Shown here piece by piece: positions 1-8,573 of a DNA stretch of 64,000 bases. The stretch comes from Pseudomonas orientalis (GTDB lineage: Bacteria > Pseudomonadota > Gammaproteobacteria > Pseudomonadales > Pseudomonadaceae): positions 246,501 to 310,500 of the forward strand of contig NZ_CP094351.1 of assembly GCF_022807995.1 (NCBI RefSeq), written 5' to 3'. The number at the start of each line of letters is the position of its first letter. The first letter of the stretch is position 1. The position numbers and the translations under genes were made by a program. The notes below the pieces were generated by a model, which had not been told where the DNA came from, made no database searches, and saw only the letters and a list, made by a program, of their open reading frames with translations.

Positions 1-363
1 GCCTTCGTAGTAATGCCCGACAAACTGAATCACCCAGCCCACCACAAACATCCCGATACCGCTGCTCAACCACACCGTCGTGCTTTGCGCCGCCAGCACG
101 TGCCCGGCCCATACCGACAAGCCCATCAGCAGCGTCATCAAGGTGCCCAGGGCCAGTTCCAGGCGCAGGTAAAACCACGCCGAAAACAGCGCCAGCAGCA
201 CCGCCGGGGAAATCCACAGCGCGCCCACCGTCCATTCGGGGCGTGACAGCAGCACGGCCACCGCCACCACGATCAAGGGAATGCCGATGAAATGGCTGGC
301 GATATTGCGTGGGTCGCGGTGGTAGGCGGCGTATTGACTGAGGTGGTCGACGAGGCTTTTCAT
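1..363 (-). CDS. Mpo1-like (DUF962) membrane protein, partial
   Basis: This gene runs off the left edge, so only the N-terminal 121 residues are seen. The start ATG (complement 361-363) has a strong ribosome site, AGGAGGAACAAC. The protein begins MKSLVDHLSQYAAYHRDPRN and has His residues and hydrophobic segments arranged as in the Mpo1/DUF962 family (yeast YGL010w), including a HFIGIP motif near residue 25 and a QFVGH motif near residue 113. Yeast Mpo1 is an iron-dependent dioxygenase of 2-hydroxy fatty acids in the membrane; that activity is only inferred for this bacterial homologue. It is transcribed divergently from the Crp-like gene. Confidence 0.75.
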   Translation of the reverse strand, partial: MKSLVDHLSQYAAYHRDPRNIASHFIGIPLIVVAVAVLLSRPEWTVGALWISPAVLLALFSAWFYLRLELALGTLMTLLMGLSVWAGHVLAAQSTTVWLSSGIGMFVVGWVIQFVGHYYEG

Positions 364-446
364 TGTTGTTCCTCCTGTAGGATGTTTGATCATGCCCTGT
401 CAGTCGGCGCCTAACTGTCAACTGGGCGACAATCTTCGGAGTTCCC

Positions 447-1133
447 ATGGACACAGGCACATGGCACGCGCATTTGGCCAGCGGCCACTGGTTTGGCCAC
501 CTGCCTGCACACTTGCAGCGTAGCCTGCTGGCGGCGGCGCGGTTGCGCACGCTGACGGCGGGGCAGTTTCTGTTCAAGCGCGGCGATCCGCCGTGTGGCC
601 TGTATGCGGTACTGGAAGGGGCGGTGCGCATCAGTGCGGTGAATGCCGAGGGCAAGGAAGCGGTGCTGAGCCTGGTGGAGACGCCTCACTGGTTCGGCGA
701 GATCTGCCTGTTCGACAAGCTGCCGCGCACCCACGATGCGCTCGCCACAGGCCCTTGCACGCTGGCGCAGGTGCCGCAGGCGGCGATGCTCGGCATTCTC
801 GAGCGGCAACCGACGTATTGGCGCGATGTGGCCCTGTTGATGAGCCACAAACTGCGCCTGTCCTTGATCAATATCGAACAGATGAGCCTGATGCCCGCGT
901 CGGCGCGCCTGGCCCATCGGCTGCTGATGATTGCTCAGGGCTACGGTGAGCGAACGCAAGCGCGCCGGGTGTTGCAACTGCCCCAGGAGGACCTGGCGGC
1001 GATGCTCGGCCTGTCGCGCCAGACCACCAACAGCCTGCTCAAGGCGCTGGAGCAACAGGGCATTCTTGGCTTGAGCTACGGCGCCATCGAGATTCTCGAC
1101 CTCAATGGCCTGCGCCTGGCTGCCGGACTATGA
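447..1133 (+). CDS. Crp/Fnr family transcriptional regulator
   Basis: The 228-residue protein has a cyclic-nucleotide-binding type beta-roll at about residues 21-110, with a GEICLFD motif near 84-90, a long dimer helix, and a C-terminal winged helix-turn-helix at about 178-205 (EDLAAMLGLSRQTTNSLLKAL). No four-cysteine Fnr cluster is visible, so oxygen sensing by iron-sulfur is unlikely; the ligand is unknown. The start has a GGAG ribosome site (CGGAGTTCCC). Its stop overlaps the 3' end of the convergent hydroxyisourate hydrolase gene by 6 bases. Confidence 0.85.
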   Translation: MDTGTWHAHLASGHWFGHLPAHLQRSLLAAARLRTLTAGQFLFKRGDPPCGLYAVLEGAVRISAVNAEGKEAVLSLVETPHWFGEICLFDKLPRTHDALATGPCTLAQVPQAAMLGILERQPTYWRDVALLMSHKLRLSLINIEQMSLMPASARLAHRLLMIAQGYGERTQARRVLQLPQEDLAAMLGLSRQTTNSLLKALEQQGILGLSYGAIEILDLNGLRLAAGL

Positions 1134-1538
1134 ACCGCGATAGGTGGAGAAGCCGTAAGGGCTGAGCAGCAGCGGGATGTGGTAGTGCTGATCGGCCTGC
1201 TTGACCTGGAAAATCACCGGCACTTCGGGGAAGAAGGTTTCGCGGTTGGCTTTCTTGTAATAGTCGCCGGTCTTGAACACCACGCGGTACTCGCCCGGTT
1301 TCATGCTGCGATCAGCGGGAAACAGTTCGGCGATGCGCCCCTGCTGGTTGGTCACGCCCTGGGACAGCGATTGCCATTGATCGCCCACGTGTTCTTCCAG
1401 GGTGACGTTGACGCCGGCGCTCGGCAGGCCGTATTCCAGGTTGAGCACGTGCACGCTGAGCGGGTTGCCGGCGGCCATGGCCATTGTGCACAGGCCGCTC
1501 AGGCTGAGGGCGGCGAGGGTCATGCTGAGGGTTTTCAT
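1128..1538 (-). CDS. uraH: 5-hydroxyisourate hydrolase, exported transthyretin-like form
   Basis: Transthyretin-related protein of 136 residues that hydrolyses 5-hydroxyisourate to OHCU in urate breakdown. Family landmarks are present: His30 in the N-terminal HVLNLEYG motif, Arg68, the HYH motif at 118-120, and the C-terminal YRGS tetrapeptide that closes the active site. A signal peptide (cleavage probably after MAMA near residue 22) predicts a periplasmic enzyme, unlike the cytoplasmic form of complete urate operons. It follows the GlcG-like gene by 26 bases on the same strand. No other urate gene is in the window. Confidence 0.88.
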   Translation of the reverse strand: MKTLSMTLAALSLSGLCTMAMAAGNPLSVHVLNLEYGLPSAGVNVTLEEHVGDQWQSLSQGVTNQQGRIAELFPADRSMKPGEYRVVFKTGDYYKKANRETFFPEVPVIFQVKQADQHYHIPLLLSPYGFSTYRGS

Positions 1539-1564
1539 CGAGACGTCCTTTTTGACAGGGGTAA

Positions 1565-2038
1565 TCAGGGGGTGATTTTCAGGCCCAGTTGCTCGGCGGC
1601 TTGTACGGCGCAGGCTTCGTCCTGCGCGGCGCCGCCGGCACCGGCGATGCCCAGCGCGCCGACCAGCTCGGCGTCGGCGAACAGCGGCACGCCACCGCCG
1701 AGCAACAGCAACTCGGGCAAGCTGTTAAGGTTGGCGGCCTCGGGGTTGTTGCGCGCGCGCTCGGCGAACAGCCGGGTCGGGGTTTTGCTCGACAGCGCCG
1801 TGTAGGCCTTGCGCTGGCTGGCGAGGCTGTTGTGGGGGCCGACGCCGTCGGCGCGCAGGCCCAGCAACAGGTTGCCGCCACGGTCGAGCACGGTCAGCGC
1901 GGCGGTGCAGTGCGCCAGGCCGGCATCGGCCAGTTGGCGTGCGGTGCGCAGGTCCAGCTCGGCGTGACGTGGCAGTTGCGGTGTGGCCTGGGCGGCAGTC
2001 GCCACGGCGAGGCTCAGGAACAAGGCAGTGCGAAACAT
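1565..2038 (-). CDS. GlcG/HbpS family protein (heme-degrading domain), exported
   Basis: The preferred ATG at 2038 gives a 157-residue protein starting with a signal peptide (MFRTALFLSLAVATAAQA); an upstream in-frame extension has no signal character. The mature part matches the GlcG/DUF336 (HbpS-like) family: a Leu-rich N-terminal helix, the ALTVLDRGGNLL strand pair, an RKAYTAL helix and the Gly-rich GGGVPLF and GALGIAGAGG segments. Members bind heme or cobalamin or have unknown roles. It is probably co-transcribed with the hydroxyisourate hydrolase just downstream; why is unclear. Confidence 0.75.
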   Translation of the reverse strand: MFRTALFLSLAVATAAQATPQLPRHAELDLRTARQLADAGLAHCTAALTVLDRGGNLLLGLRADGVGPHNSLASQRKAYTALSSKTPTRLFAERARNNPEAANLNSLPELLLLGGGVPLFADAELVGALGIAGAGGAAQDEACAVQAAEQLGLKITP

Positions 2039-2138
2039 GGTGAGGGCTCCAGAAGGCAGGCCGTCACGGTAGCCAGTGGACGTGGTCAAAAGCCGCACAA
2101 TTTGATGACAGGTTTGTAATCAAACCCAGAGGTAAGGC

Positions 2139-2504
2139 ATGCAGGTGTTGTTAGTGGAAGACCAGCCCCAACTGGCGCAACGCATGGCCCAGGGCCTGAG
2201 CGAAGCCGGTTTCGGCGTGGAAGTGGCGGCCAACGGCATGGCGGCGCAGCGCTTTGTGGAAAGCACCGAGTACGACCTGGTGATCCTGGATGTGATGCTG
2301 CCGGGCCTGAATGCCTGGAAGTTGCAGCAGGCGATTCGCCAGCGCGGAGATACGCCGGTGCTGTTCCTGACCACGCCTGATGGCATTGAAGATCGGCTGC
2401 GTGGGCTGGAATTGCATGAGGATGATTACTTGCTCAAGCCGTTTGATGCCAAGGCGTTGGTGGCGCGGGTGAGGAAGTTGTTGCGGCGTGATCGGGGGCG
2501 GTGA
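2139..2504 (+). CDS. Receiver-only (truncated OmpR-type) response regulator
   Basis: A single CheY-like receiver domain of 121 residues. Acidic pocket residues Glu7-Asp8, phospho-acceptor Asp51 in VILDVMLPG, Thr78/Thr79 and Lys100 in the LLKPF motif are all present. The sequence resembles OmpR/PhoB-class regulators up to the RKLLRRD linker, then stops with no winged helix. A REP doublet begins 15 bases after the stop. No histidine kinase gene adjoins it. It may be a decayed DNA-binding regulator whose 3' half was lost near the REP, or a genuine single-domain regulator. Confidence 0.8.
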   Translation: MQVLLVEDQPQLAQRMAQGLSEAGFGVEVAANGMAAQRFVESTEYDLVILDVMLPGLNAWKLQQAIRQRGDTPVLFLTTPDGIEDRLRGLELHEDDYLLKPFDAKALVARVRKLLRRDRGR

Positions 2505-2519
2505 TTGCCAGTGGCACCG

Positions 2520-2594
2520 CTATCGGGGGCAAGCCCCCTCCCACACTTTGAAAGTATTCACAATTCAAATGTGGGAGGGGGCTTGCCCCCGATG
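2520..2594. repeat. REP doublet (short form)
   Basis: Two inverted copies of the ATCGGGGGCAAGCCCCCTCC palindrome face each other around a short A+T-rich centre. It lies between the 3' ends of the receiver gene and the convergent AraC gene. Confidence 0.92.
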
Positions 2595-2620
2595 AGGCCC
2601 TCAAAAACACCCCCATTCAC

Positions 2621-3625
2621 CTACCCCAACCCCTCCCTGAACTGCCCCGGCGTCATCCCCGTCCAGCGCTTGAACGCCCGGTTGAAACTGCTGGTATCGG
2701 CAAACCCCAGCAAATGACTGATCTCGGCCAATGAGCACTGCGGGTCGCGCAGGTGCAACAGCGCCAGGTTCTGTCGGCATTCATTGAGCAACGCGTCAAA
2801 CCGGCAGCCTTCATCCGCCAGGTGCCGCTGCAGGCTGCGCAAGCTCAGGTGCAGCGCCTGGGCGATCCGCTCCGCGCCGGGTTCGCCGTCGGGCAGTTGT
2901 GCCTCGATGGCGGCGCGCACCCTGCGCTCCCAGGTCAGCGGCTGCAGTTGCGCCAGGGTGCGCTTGAGCACGGTTTCATTGTGTTCGGCCAACTCCGGGT
3001 TGGCGTCGTCCAGGTGGCTGTCGAAGTCGTGGGCGGCGAACTCCAGGCGGTCTTCCTCGGCGCCAAAGAACACCGGCGCGCGAAACACCCTGTGCCAGGG
3101 CGCGGGGTCGACCGGTTCCGGGCGCCGCAGGTAAACCGCCAGCGGTGCGTAGTCGCGCCCCAGGCGATTGCGGCAGGTACGCACATAGATCGCTGCAAAC
3201 GCATCGATGGCTTCCGGCGCCGGCGCCGGGCTGCCGTCGGGTTGCAGCAGGCGAAAACGGTAGCCGTCGCCATGACGGCTCAACTCAAGGGTCAGGGCAT
3301 CACTGACCACCTGGTGATAGCGCACGATGCGCTCGAACACCTCGCGCAAACTGCCGCTGGCCACCAGCGCGTAACCCAATGCATGAAAGGTCGTGGGGCT
3401 GACAAACCGCGACACGCGCAAGCCAATCGCCGGATCGCCACTGGCCTGCACCGCCAGTGCCCACAGGCGCGTAGTGGCCGACAACGGGTAGCGCGCGTTC
3501 GGGTCGTCCATCAGCAGCGGGTCAAGGCCCGCCTCAAGGCACAGCGCGGCGCTGTCGAGGCCCAAGGCATCAAGTTGCTTGCGCAGGGCGCGGGTCCAGC
3601 TGGCGAGGGAAGTCGGTTCAGTCAT
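2621..3625 (-). CDS. AraC family regulator, arabinose-binding-like N-domain (OruR type)
   Basis: A 334-residue regulator. The N-terminal two thirds resemble the Arabinose_bd domain of OruR/ArgR-type AraC proteins (for example DPNARYPLSATTRLW near residues 37-51 and PTTFHALGYALVASG near 92-106). The C-terminal third is a two-helix-turn-helix AraC domain with SLRSLQRHLADEG and the closing FKRWTGMTPGQFR motif. It is divergent from the fatty acid desaturase gene with only about 100 bases between them, so it is the obvious candidate to control it, perhaps in response to a lipid or fatty acid. Confidence 0.88.
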   Translation of the reverse strand: MTEPTSLASWTRALRKQLDALGLDSAALCLEAGLDPLLMDDPNARYPLSATTRLWALAVQASGDPAIGLRVSRFVSPTTFHALGYALVASGSLREVFERIVRYHQVVSDALTLELSRHGDGYRFRLLQPDGSPAPAPEAIDAFAAIYVRTCRNRLGRDYAPLAVYLRRPEPVDPAPWHRVFRAPVFFGAEEDRLEFAAHDFDSHLDDANPELAEHNETVLKRTLAQLQPLTWERRVRAAIEAQLPDGEPGAERIAQALHLSLRSLQRHLADEGCRFDALLNECRQNLALLHLRDPQCSLAEISHLLGFADTSSFNRAFKRWTGMTPGQFREGLG

Positions 3626-3726
3626 GGCGATTGGCGCTTGCGGTCAACAGGTTGGCGTGCGGAGCTAGCAGCCTGCGCCAGGGTTGGGTGCAGGATGCAG
3701 GCATCACTCCACAAGAGAATGGAAGC

Positions 3727-4797
3727 ATGGACGGTACTTGTGCAAGTCCCCAGCAGATGAACGCGCAACAGCGCTCGGCGCATATCCGTGAGGTGGTGCT
3801 GGCCGAGGGCGCGCGCCTGCGCCGGCGGCATCCCTGGCTGCTGCATCAGGACGCGCTGGGCGCGGGCATCCTGGCGTTCGCACTGGTCGGCATGCTGGGT
3901 TCGGCAGCCCTGTATATCAGCGGTCACATTGCCTGGTGGGTGTGCCTGCTGCTCAATGCTTTCTTCGCCTCACTCACCCATGAGCTGGAACACGACCTGA
4001 TCCACAGCATGTACTTTCGCAAGCAGCGCGTGCCCCACAACCTGATGATGGGCCTGGTGTGGCTGGCGCGGCCGAGCACGATCAACCCGTGGATTCGCCG
4101 GCACCTGCATCTCAATCATCACAAGGTCTCCGGTACCGAGGCCGATATGGAAGAGCGTGCGATCACCAACGGCGAGCCCTGGGGCATCGCACGCTTGCTG
4201 ATGGTGGGTGACAACATGATGTCCGCCGTGATCCGCCTGCTGCGCGCCAGGACCTGGCCGCACAGGTTCAGCATCCTCAAGCGCGTGTTGCTGGTGTACG
4301 CCCCCCTGGCGTTGCTGCATTGGGGCGCGTGGTACGTCTTTCTCGGCTTTCATGCCGCCAATGGCATCGCCGGCCTGCTGGGCATGCCCATCGAGTGGTC
4401 AGCCGGCACCTTGCAAATGATGCAGGTGATCGACATCGCGGCGGTGGTGATCATCGGCCCCAACGTGCTGCGCACCTTTTGCCTGCACTTTGTCAGCTCC
4501 AACATGCACTACTACGGCGATGTGGAGCCGGGCAATGTGATCCAGCAGACCCAGGTGCTCAACCCCTGGTGGATGTGGCCCTTGCAGGCGTTCTGTTTCA
4601 ATTTCGGCAGCACCCACGGCATCCACCATTTCGTGGTGAAGGAGCCGTTCTATATCCGCCAGATGACGGTCAGGGTGGCGCACACGGTCATGGCCGAGAT
4701 GGGCGTGCGCTTCAATGATTTCGGCACCTTTGCGCGGGCCAATCGGTTTGAACGCGAAGCGCAACCGGACAGCGAACTCGCTTTGAGCAAGCAATGA
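3727..4797 (+). CDS. Membrane fatty acid desaturase / alkane hydroxylase-like protein
   Basis: Di-iron membrane oxygenase of the fatty acid desaturase family, about 356 residues from the ATG at 3727 (GGAAGC ribosome site). All three histidine clusters are visible: HELEHDLIHS near residue 83, HLHLNHH near 120, and HGIHHF near 298. Paired hydrophobic segments lie between them. A longer in-frame reading exists upstream but overlaps the promoter region of the divergent AraC gene. The substrate, presumably a membrane acyl chain, cannot be told from sequence. Its 3' end overlaps the convergent ABC ATPase gene by 86 bases. Confidence 0.85.
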   Translation: MDGTCASPQQMNAQQRSAHIREVVLAEGARLRRRHPWLLHQDALGAGILAFALVGMLGSAALYISGHIAWWVCLLLNAFFASLTHELEHDLIHSMYFRKQRVPHNLMMGLVWLARPSTINPWIRRHLHLNHHKVSGTEADMEERAITNGEPWGIARLLMVGDNMMSAVIRLLRARTWPHRFSILKRVLLVYAPLALLHWGAWYVFLGFHAANGIAGLLGMPIEWSAGTLQMMQVIDIAAVVIIGPNVLRTFCLHFVSSNMHYYGDVEPGNVIQQTQVLNPWWMWPLQAFCFNFGSTHGIHHFVVKEPFYIRQMTVRVAHTVMAEMGVRFNDFGTFARANRFEREAQPDSELALSKQ

Positions 4798-5599
4798 ACG
4801 CCAGCGGCAGGTCGCGAATCTGTTCGCGCCCCGGCGGCTGGTAGTGATCGTCGCTGATCAGTTCATGCAGCAGCTCTTCGCGCAATTGGTGGAATTCAAA
4901 GCTGCTGCGCTGGCGCGGATGGGGCAGGGCGATCTCGACCACCTGCTTGATCCGCCCCGGTCGGGGTTCCATCACCACCACACGGTCGGCGAGGAAAATC
5001 GCCTCTTCCACGTCGTGGGTCACCAGCACCGTAGTGATTTTGGCGCGGGCGCGAATCGCCAGCAGTTCGTCCTGCATCTGCTGGCGGGTCAGTGCATCCA
5101 GTGCGCCGAAGGGCTCGTCCAGCAGCAGAATCCGTGGGCTGGCCACCAGGCCGCGGGCGATCGCCACCCGTTGCGCCATGCCGCCGGAGAGTTGATGGGG
5201 ATAGGCGCGGGTGAAGTCGGTAAGGCCCACCAGTTCGATAAAATCGCCAATGCGTCGGCTGCGCTCGGCCTCGCTCAAGGGCTCATTGACCAGGCCCAGC
5301 CCGATGTTCTGCGCCACCGTCAGCCACGGAAACAAGCGGTGCTCCTGGAACACGATGCCGCGTTCGCCACCGATGCCGTTCACGGGCTTGCCATCGACCT
5401 GGATCTGTCCGCGAAACTGCGTATCCAGCCCTACCAGCAAGCGTAAAAGCGTGGACTTGCCGCAGCCGCTCGAACCGACAATCGCGACAAATTCACCCTC
5501 GACGATCTGCAGGTTGAATTCGCGGATGGCTTCCAGTTCGAAGCCATCCACCTCGAAAGACTTGCCCACATGGTTGAAGCTGACAATCGGTGCGTTCAT
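4712..5599 (-). CDS. atsC: Sulfate-ester/sulfonate ABC transporter ATP-binding protein
   Basis: ABC ATPase of the nitrate/sulfonate/taurine importer class (295 residues). Walker A GSSGCGKST is at about 42-50, a Q-loop VFQEHRLFPW follows near 83-92, the signature LSGGMAQR is at about 137-144, and Walker B ILLLDEP comes just after. The extra C-terminal stretch lies in the overlap with the desaturase gene. It is translationally coupled to the fused permease (ATGA overlap at 5596-5599). The arrangement with AtsR, a fused permease and AtsK matches the atsRBC system described in P. putida and P. aeruginosa; aliphatic sulfonates remain possible. Confidence 0.8.
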   Translation of the reverse strand: MNAPIVSFNHVGKSFEVDGFELEAIREFNLQIVEGEFVAIVGSSGCGKSTLLRLLVGLDTQFRGQIQVDGKPVNGIGGERGIVFQEHRLFPWLTVAQNIGLGLVNEPLSEAERSRRIGDFIELVGLTDFTRAYPHQLSGGMAQRVAIARGLVASPRILLLDEPFGALDALTRQQMQDELLAIRARAKITTVLVTHDVEEAIFLADRVVVMEPRPGRIKQVVEIALPHPRQRSSFEFHQLREELLHELISDDHYQPPGREQIRDLPLAFIACSKRVRCPVALRVQTDWPAQRCRNH

Positions 5600-7170
5600 G
5601 CGTGTCTCCAGCCGGTGGCGCGGGTTTCAAGGCGTTGGCCGATAAGGTTGAGGGTGGCGCCTGTAAGGCCGACCAGCAGCATGCCGCTCATGATCAAATC
5701 CATGCGCAGCAGCTGTTGGGCGCCGATCATCAGGCTGCCGATGCCGCCATTGGACGGCATGAAGTATTCCGCGCCGATGGTGCCCAGCCAGGCGTAGATC
5801 AGGCTCAGGCGCAGGCCGGCGAAAATGCCCGCGGCCGCGCCGGGCAGTATCAGGCGGCGCAGCCGTTGGAACAGGTTCAGGCGCAGCACCTGCGCGGCTT
5901 CGCTCAGTTGCGGTGACAGGTTCAACACGCTGCGCTGGGTGGCGATAAACAGCGGGAAAAACGCCGCCAGGCCAATGAACACCCACTTGGCCAATTCCCC
6001 CAGGCCAAACCAGGCCGTGAGCAGCGGCACCCAGGCGAAGATTGCGATCTGGCGCAACGCCGCCAGGGTGGGGCCGAGCACCCGCTCACTGCGCGGTGAC
6101 AAGCCCAGCCACAGTCCCATGGCGAACCCCAGGCTGGCGCCCAGTACCAGGCCGCCCAGGGTGCGCCCCAGGCTTTTGCCCAGCGCGCCCGACAGCGTGC
6201 CATCCACGACGCCCGTGGCGGTTGTCTGCAGCACCGTCCATGGGCTCACCAGGATATTTGCGTCGACCCAGCCGTGTTGCGTCGCCACCTGCCACAACGC
6301 CAGCAACCCCAGCGGCAGCAGCCACGGCTGCAGGCGCTGCCAACCCTGGTAACGCGGGCCGCGTCGGATGTGCGCCGTGGCCGGATGCGGCCAGCGCACC
6401 CATTTGCGATCCAGCCAGCCGACGCCACGGTCCATCACCACGCCCAGCACGCCGATGACCACGATGCACACAAAGACAATATCGAGCATGAACAACTGGC
6501 GTGCCCACACCATCAGGTAGCCGATGCCTTCACTGGAGGCCAGCAACTCCACCGCCAGCAGCGACGTCCAACCGGCCGCCAGGGCCAGGCGCACACCGGC
6601 CATGAACGCCGGCAGTGCGGCGGGCAGGATCAGCTGGCGGATCAGCAGGTGAGTGGGCAGGCGCAGCACGCGCGCAGCTTCGCGCAACTGCGGCTGCGCA
6701 TCGCGCACACCGACCAGCGTATGCAGGGTCACGGGCACCACGATGGCCTTGACCAGCACCACCAGTTTCAGGGTTTCGCCGATGCCGAAAAACACCATGA
6801 ACAACGGAATCCACGCCAGGGTCGGTACTTGCGCCAGCGCGCTGAAGGCAGGAAACACCAGGCGCTCGGCGCGCGCACTGAAGCCCAGCCAGGCGCCGAG
6901 CAAAGCCCCGGCGCCGATGCCCGCCAGCAAGCCCCAGAACAGGCGCTGCACACTGATCGCCAGATGGTCCCACAGCTCGCCGCCCGCCAGTTCCACCGCG
7001 CTGCTCCACACCAGTGCAGGCGGCGGCAGGATTTGCTCGCTCATCCACTGATTGCGGCTGGCCAGCCACCACCAGGCAAACAGCGCCAGCGGCAACAGCC
7101 AGGGGCTGAGCGCCGGCCAGCGAAATGTGGGCGTTGTCAGAGGCGTGCTCAACCGTGCGGTCCGGGCCAT
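5596..7170 (-). CDS. atsB: Fused double permease of the sulfate-ester ABC transporter
   Basis: This 524-residue protein is two BPD_transp_1 permeases joined head to tail. Each half has about six membrane segments and its own coupling (EAA) loop: EAARVLRLPTHLLIRQLILP in the first and EAAQVLRLNLFQRLRRLILP in the second. Usual SsuC/TauC permeases are about 260 residues and act as homodimers, so the fusion supplies the whole membrane core in one chain. It starts 278 bases from the divergent AtsR gene and is followed by AtsC with a 4-base overlap. Confidence 0.83.
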   Translation of the reverse strand: MARTARLSTPLTTPTFRWPALSPWLLPLALFAWWWLASRNQWMSEQILPPPALVWSSAVELAGGELWDHLAISVQRLFWGLLAGIGAGALLGAWLGFSARAERLVFPAFSALAQVPTLAWIPLFMVFFGIGETLKLVVLVKAIVVPVTLHTLVGVRDAQPQLREAARVLRLPTHLLIRQLILPAALPAFMAGVRLALAAGWTSLLAVELLASSEGIGYLMVWARQLFMLDIVFVCIVVIGVLGVVMDRGVGWLDRKWVRWPHPATAHIRRGPRYQGWQRLQPWLLPLGLLALWQVATQHGWVDANILVSPWTVLQTTATGVVDGTLSGALGKSLGRTLGGLVLGASLGFAMGLWLGLSPRSERVLGPTLAALRQIAIFAWVPLLTAWFGLGELAKWVFIGLAAFFPLFIATQRSVLNLSPQLSEAAQVLRLNLFQRLRRLILPGAAAGIFAGLRLSLIYAWLGTIGAEYFMPSNGGIGSLMIGAQQLLRMDLIMSGMLLVGLTGATLNLIGQRLETRATGWRHA

Positions 7171-7448
7171 CGAGGACCTCCCTTTGGTTATGTGATTTCG
7201 ATCTTATAAAAACGTAATCAAGATGATTGTGAGATAAGAAAGGTCATTTAAAGCCCGTACCTGATACGCATCCAATGCATTCGGAGAATATTTTCCATGC
7301 TGTTTATGCATAGCTCGCTGCAGCCTGCGGTTTGTCTCGCATAGTTCAAAAGGTTATTAAATTGTGAATTTATAGTATTTAAAGTTTCTATCTGCCTATG
7401 GCTACTTTCAGCTCCCCAGGCGACCGTCGCCCACCAGGAGCTGCCCTT
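7171..7448. promoter_or_regulatory. Shared control region of atsBC and atsR
   Basis: A 278-base A+T-rich divergent gap. It contains runs such as AAAGGTTATTAAATTGTG and CTTTCTTATCTC (minus strand), resembling Pseudomonas sulfur-starvation promoters. No exact operator could be assigned. Confidence 0.35.
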
Positions 7449-8450
7449 ATGAAACTGCCCTTCAAACGTCTGATCACGCTGTTCGCCGCTACCGCGCTGG
7501 CGGGTCTGGTGCAGGCCGCCGAGCTCAAGGAAATCCGCATCGCCGTGCCCGACCTCAGCGCCGGAAGCCAACACAGCGGTGGCGGTATTACCGATGTATT
7601 GCGCCAACAACAGATCTTCGAAAAAGCCTTTGCCGACCAGGGCATCACGATTCAGTGGAATTACTTCAAGGGCGCGGGCCCGGTGATCAACGAAGCCTTC
7701 GCCAATGGCCAGGTGGACCTCGCTTATCTCGGCGACCTGGCGGCCATCATTGGCCGTTCCAATGGCCTGGATACCCGCTTGCTCAGCGCCACGGCGCGGG
7801 ACATCAAGCAGTACCTGGGCGTGGTGCCCGGCTCGGGCATCAAGACCCTGCACGACCTCAAGGGCAAGCGCGTCGCGGTGTTTCGCGGCACGGCCAGCCA
7901 GTTGTCATTCGACAGCGCATTGGCCAGCCAGGGCCTGAGTGAAAAGGACCTGAAAGTCATCAACCTGGATTACAACGCGGCCGGTGCGGCGTTGGCCGCC
8001 AAGCAGATCGACGCGACCTGGGGCGGCTCGAACCTCACGGCGCTGCAAGCCAAGGGGCTGGCCGAGATCGCTCTGACCACCAAGGACCTGAACGGCGCCG
8101 GCAGCATCCAGGCGGTGCTGGTGGGCAGCAAACAGTTTGTCGACGAGCATCCAGGCGCCGTGGCCAAGTTGCTCAAGGCCCAGCAGCAGGCGGTGCAATG
8201 GTTGACCGATGACAACAACAAACAGGCCTACATCGAGCTGGTGTCGGGGCTGGCCAGCTATCCGCCGGTGATCCTGACCAAGGATTTGCAGGACCAGCAA
8301 CTCAGCCGGATTTTCCCCGCGACGCTGGATCCGGTGTTCCTGGGAAAATTGCAGGATGCGGTGGATCTGGCTTCCAGGGAGAAGTTGATTCGCCGCTCGT
8401 TTCAGGTGAGTGAGTGGGTGGCGCCTGGGTTGGTGGCGGCGGGGCTTTGA
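7449..8450 (+). CDS. atsR: Sulfate-ester/sulfonate periplasmic binding protein
   Basis: The ATG at 7449 follows AGGAG and opens a signal peptide (MKLPFKRLITLFAATALAGLVQAAE). The mature protein of about 310 residues is an SsuA/TauA-type binding protein: VDLAYLGDLAAIIGRSNG, the LKGKRVAVFRGTA strand and the DATWGGSNL hinge segment are typical. It is divergent from atsBC, sharing their control region, and lies near the AtsK oxygenase and sulfatase genes, so sulfate esters are the likely ligand. SsuA for alkanesulfonates is the alternative. Confidence 0.8.
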   Translation: MKLPFKRLITLFAATALAGLVQAAELKEIRIAVPDLSAGSQHSGGGITDVLRQQQIFEKAFADQGITIQWNYFKGAGPVINEAFANGQVDLAYLGDLAAIIGRSNGLDTRLLSATARDIKQYLGVVPGSGIKTLHDLKGKRVAVFRGTASQLSFDSALASQGLSEKDLKVINLDYNAAGAALAAKQIDATWGGSNLTALQAKGLAEIALTTKDLNGAGSIQAVLVGSKQFVDEHPGAVAKLLKAQQQAVQWLTDDNNKQAYIELVSGLASYPPVILTKDLQDQQLSRIFPATLDPVFLGKLQDAVDLASREKLIRRSFQVSEWVAPGLVAAGL

Positions 8451-8473
8451 GCCCAGTGGTGCCTGGGGGATCG

Positions 8474-8566
8474 CTATCGGGGGCAAGCCCCCTCCCACAT
8501 TTGAATGTATTCACACACCAGAACTTGTGAACCCAATCCAGTGTGGGAGGGGGCTTGCCCCCGATG
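8474..8566. repeat. REP doublet
   Basis: Two inverted REP copies between the convergent atsR and LysR genes; the second copy ends only 7 bases before the LysR stop codon. Confidence 0.92.
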
Positions 8567-8573
8567 AGGCCCT

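Noticed and set aside
2505..2717. Open frame running through the first REP
   Set aside because: Most of it is translated REP and antisense of the AraC gene.
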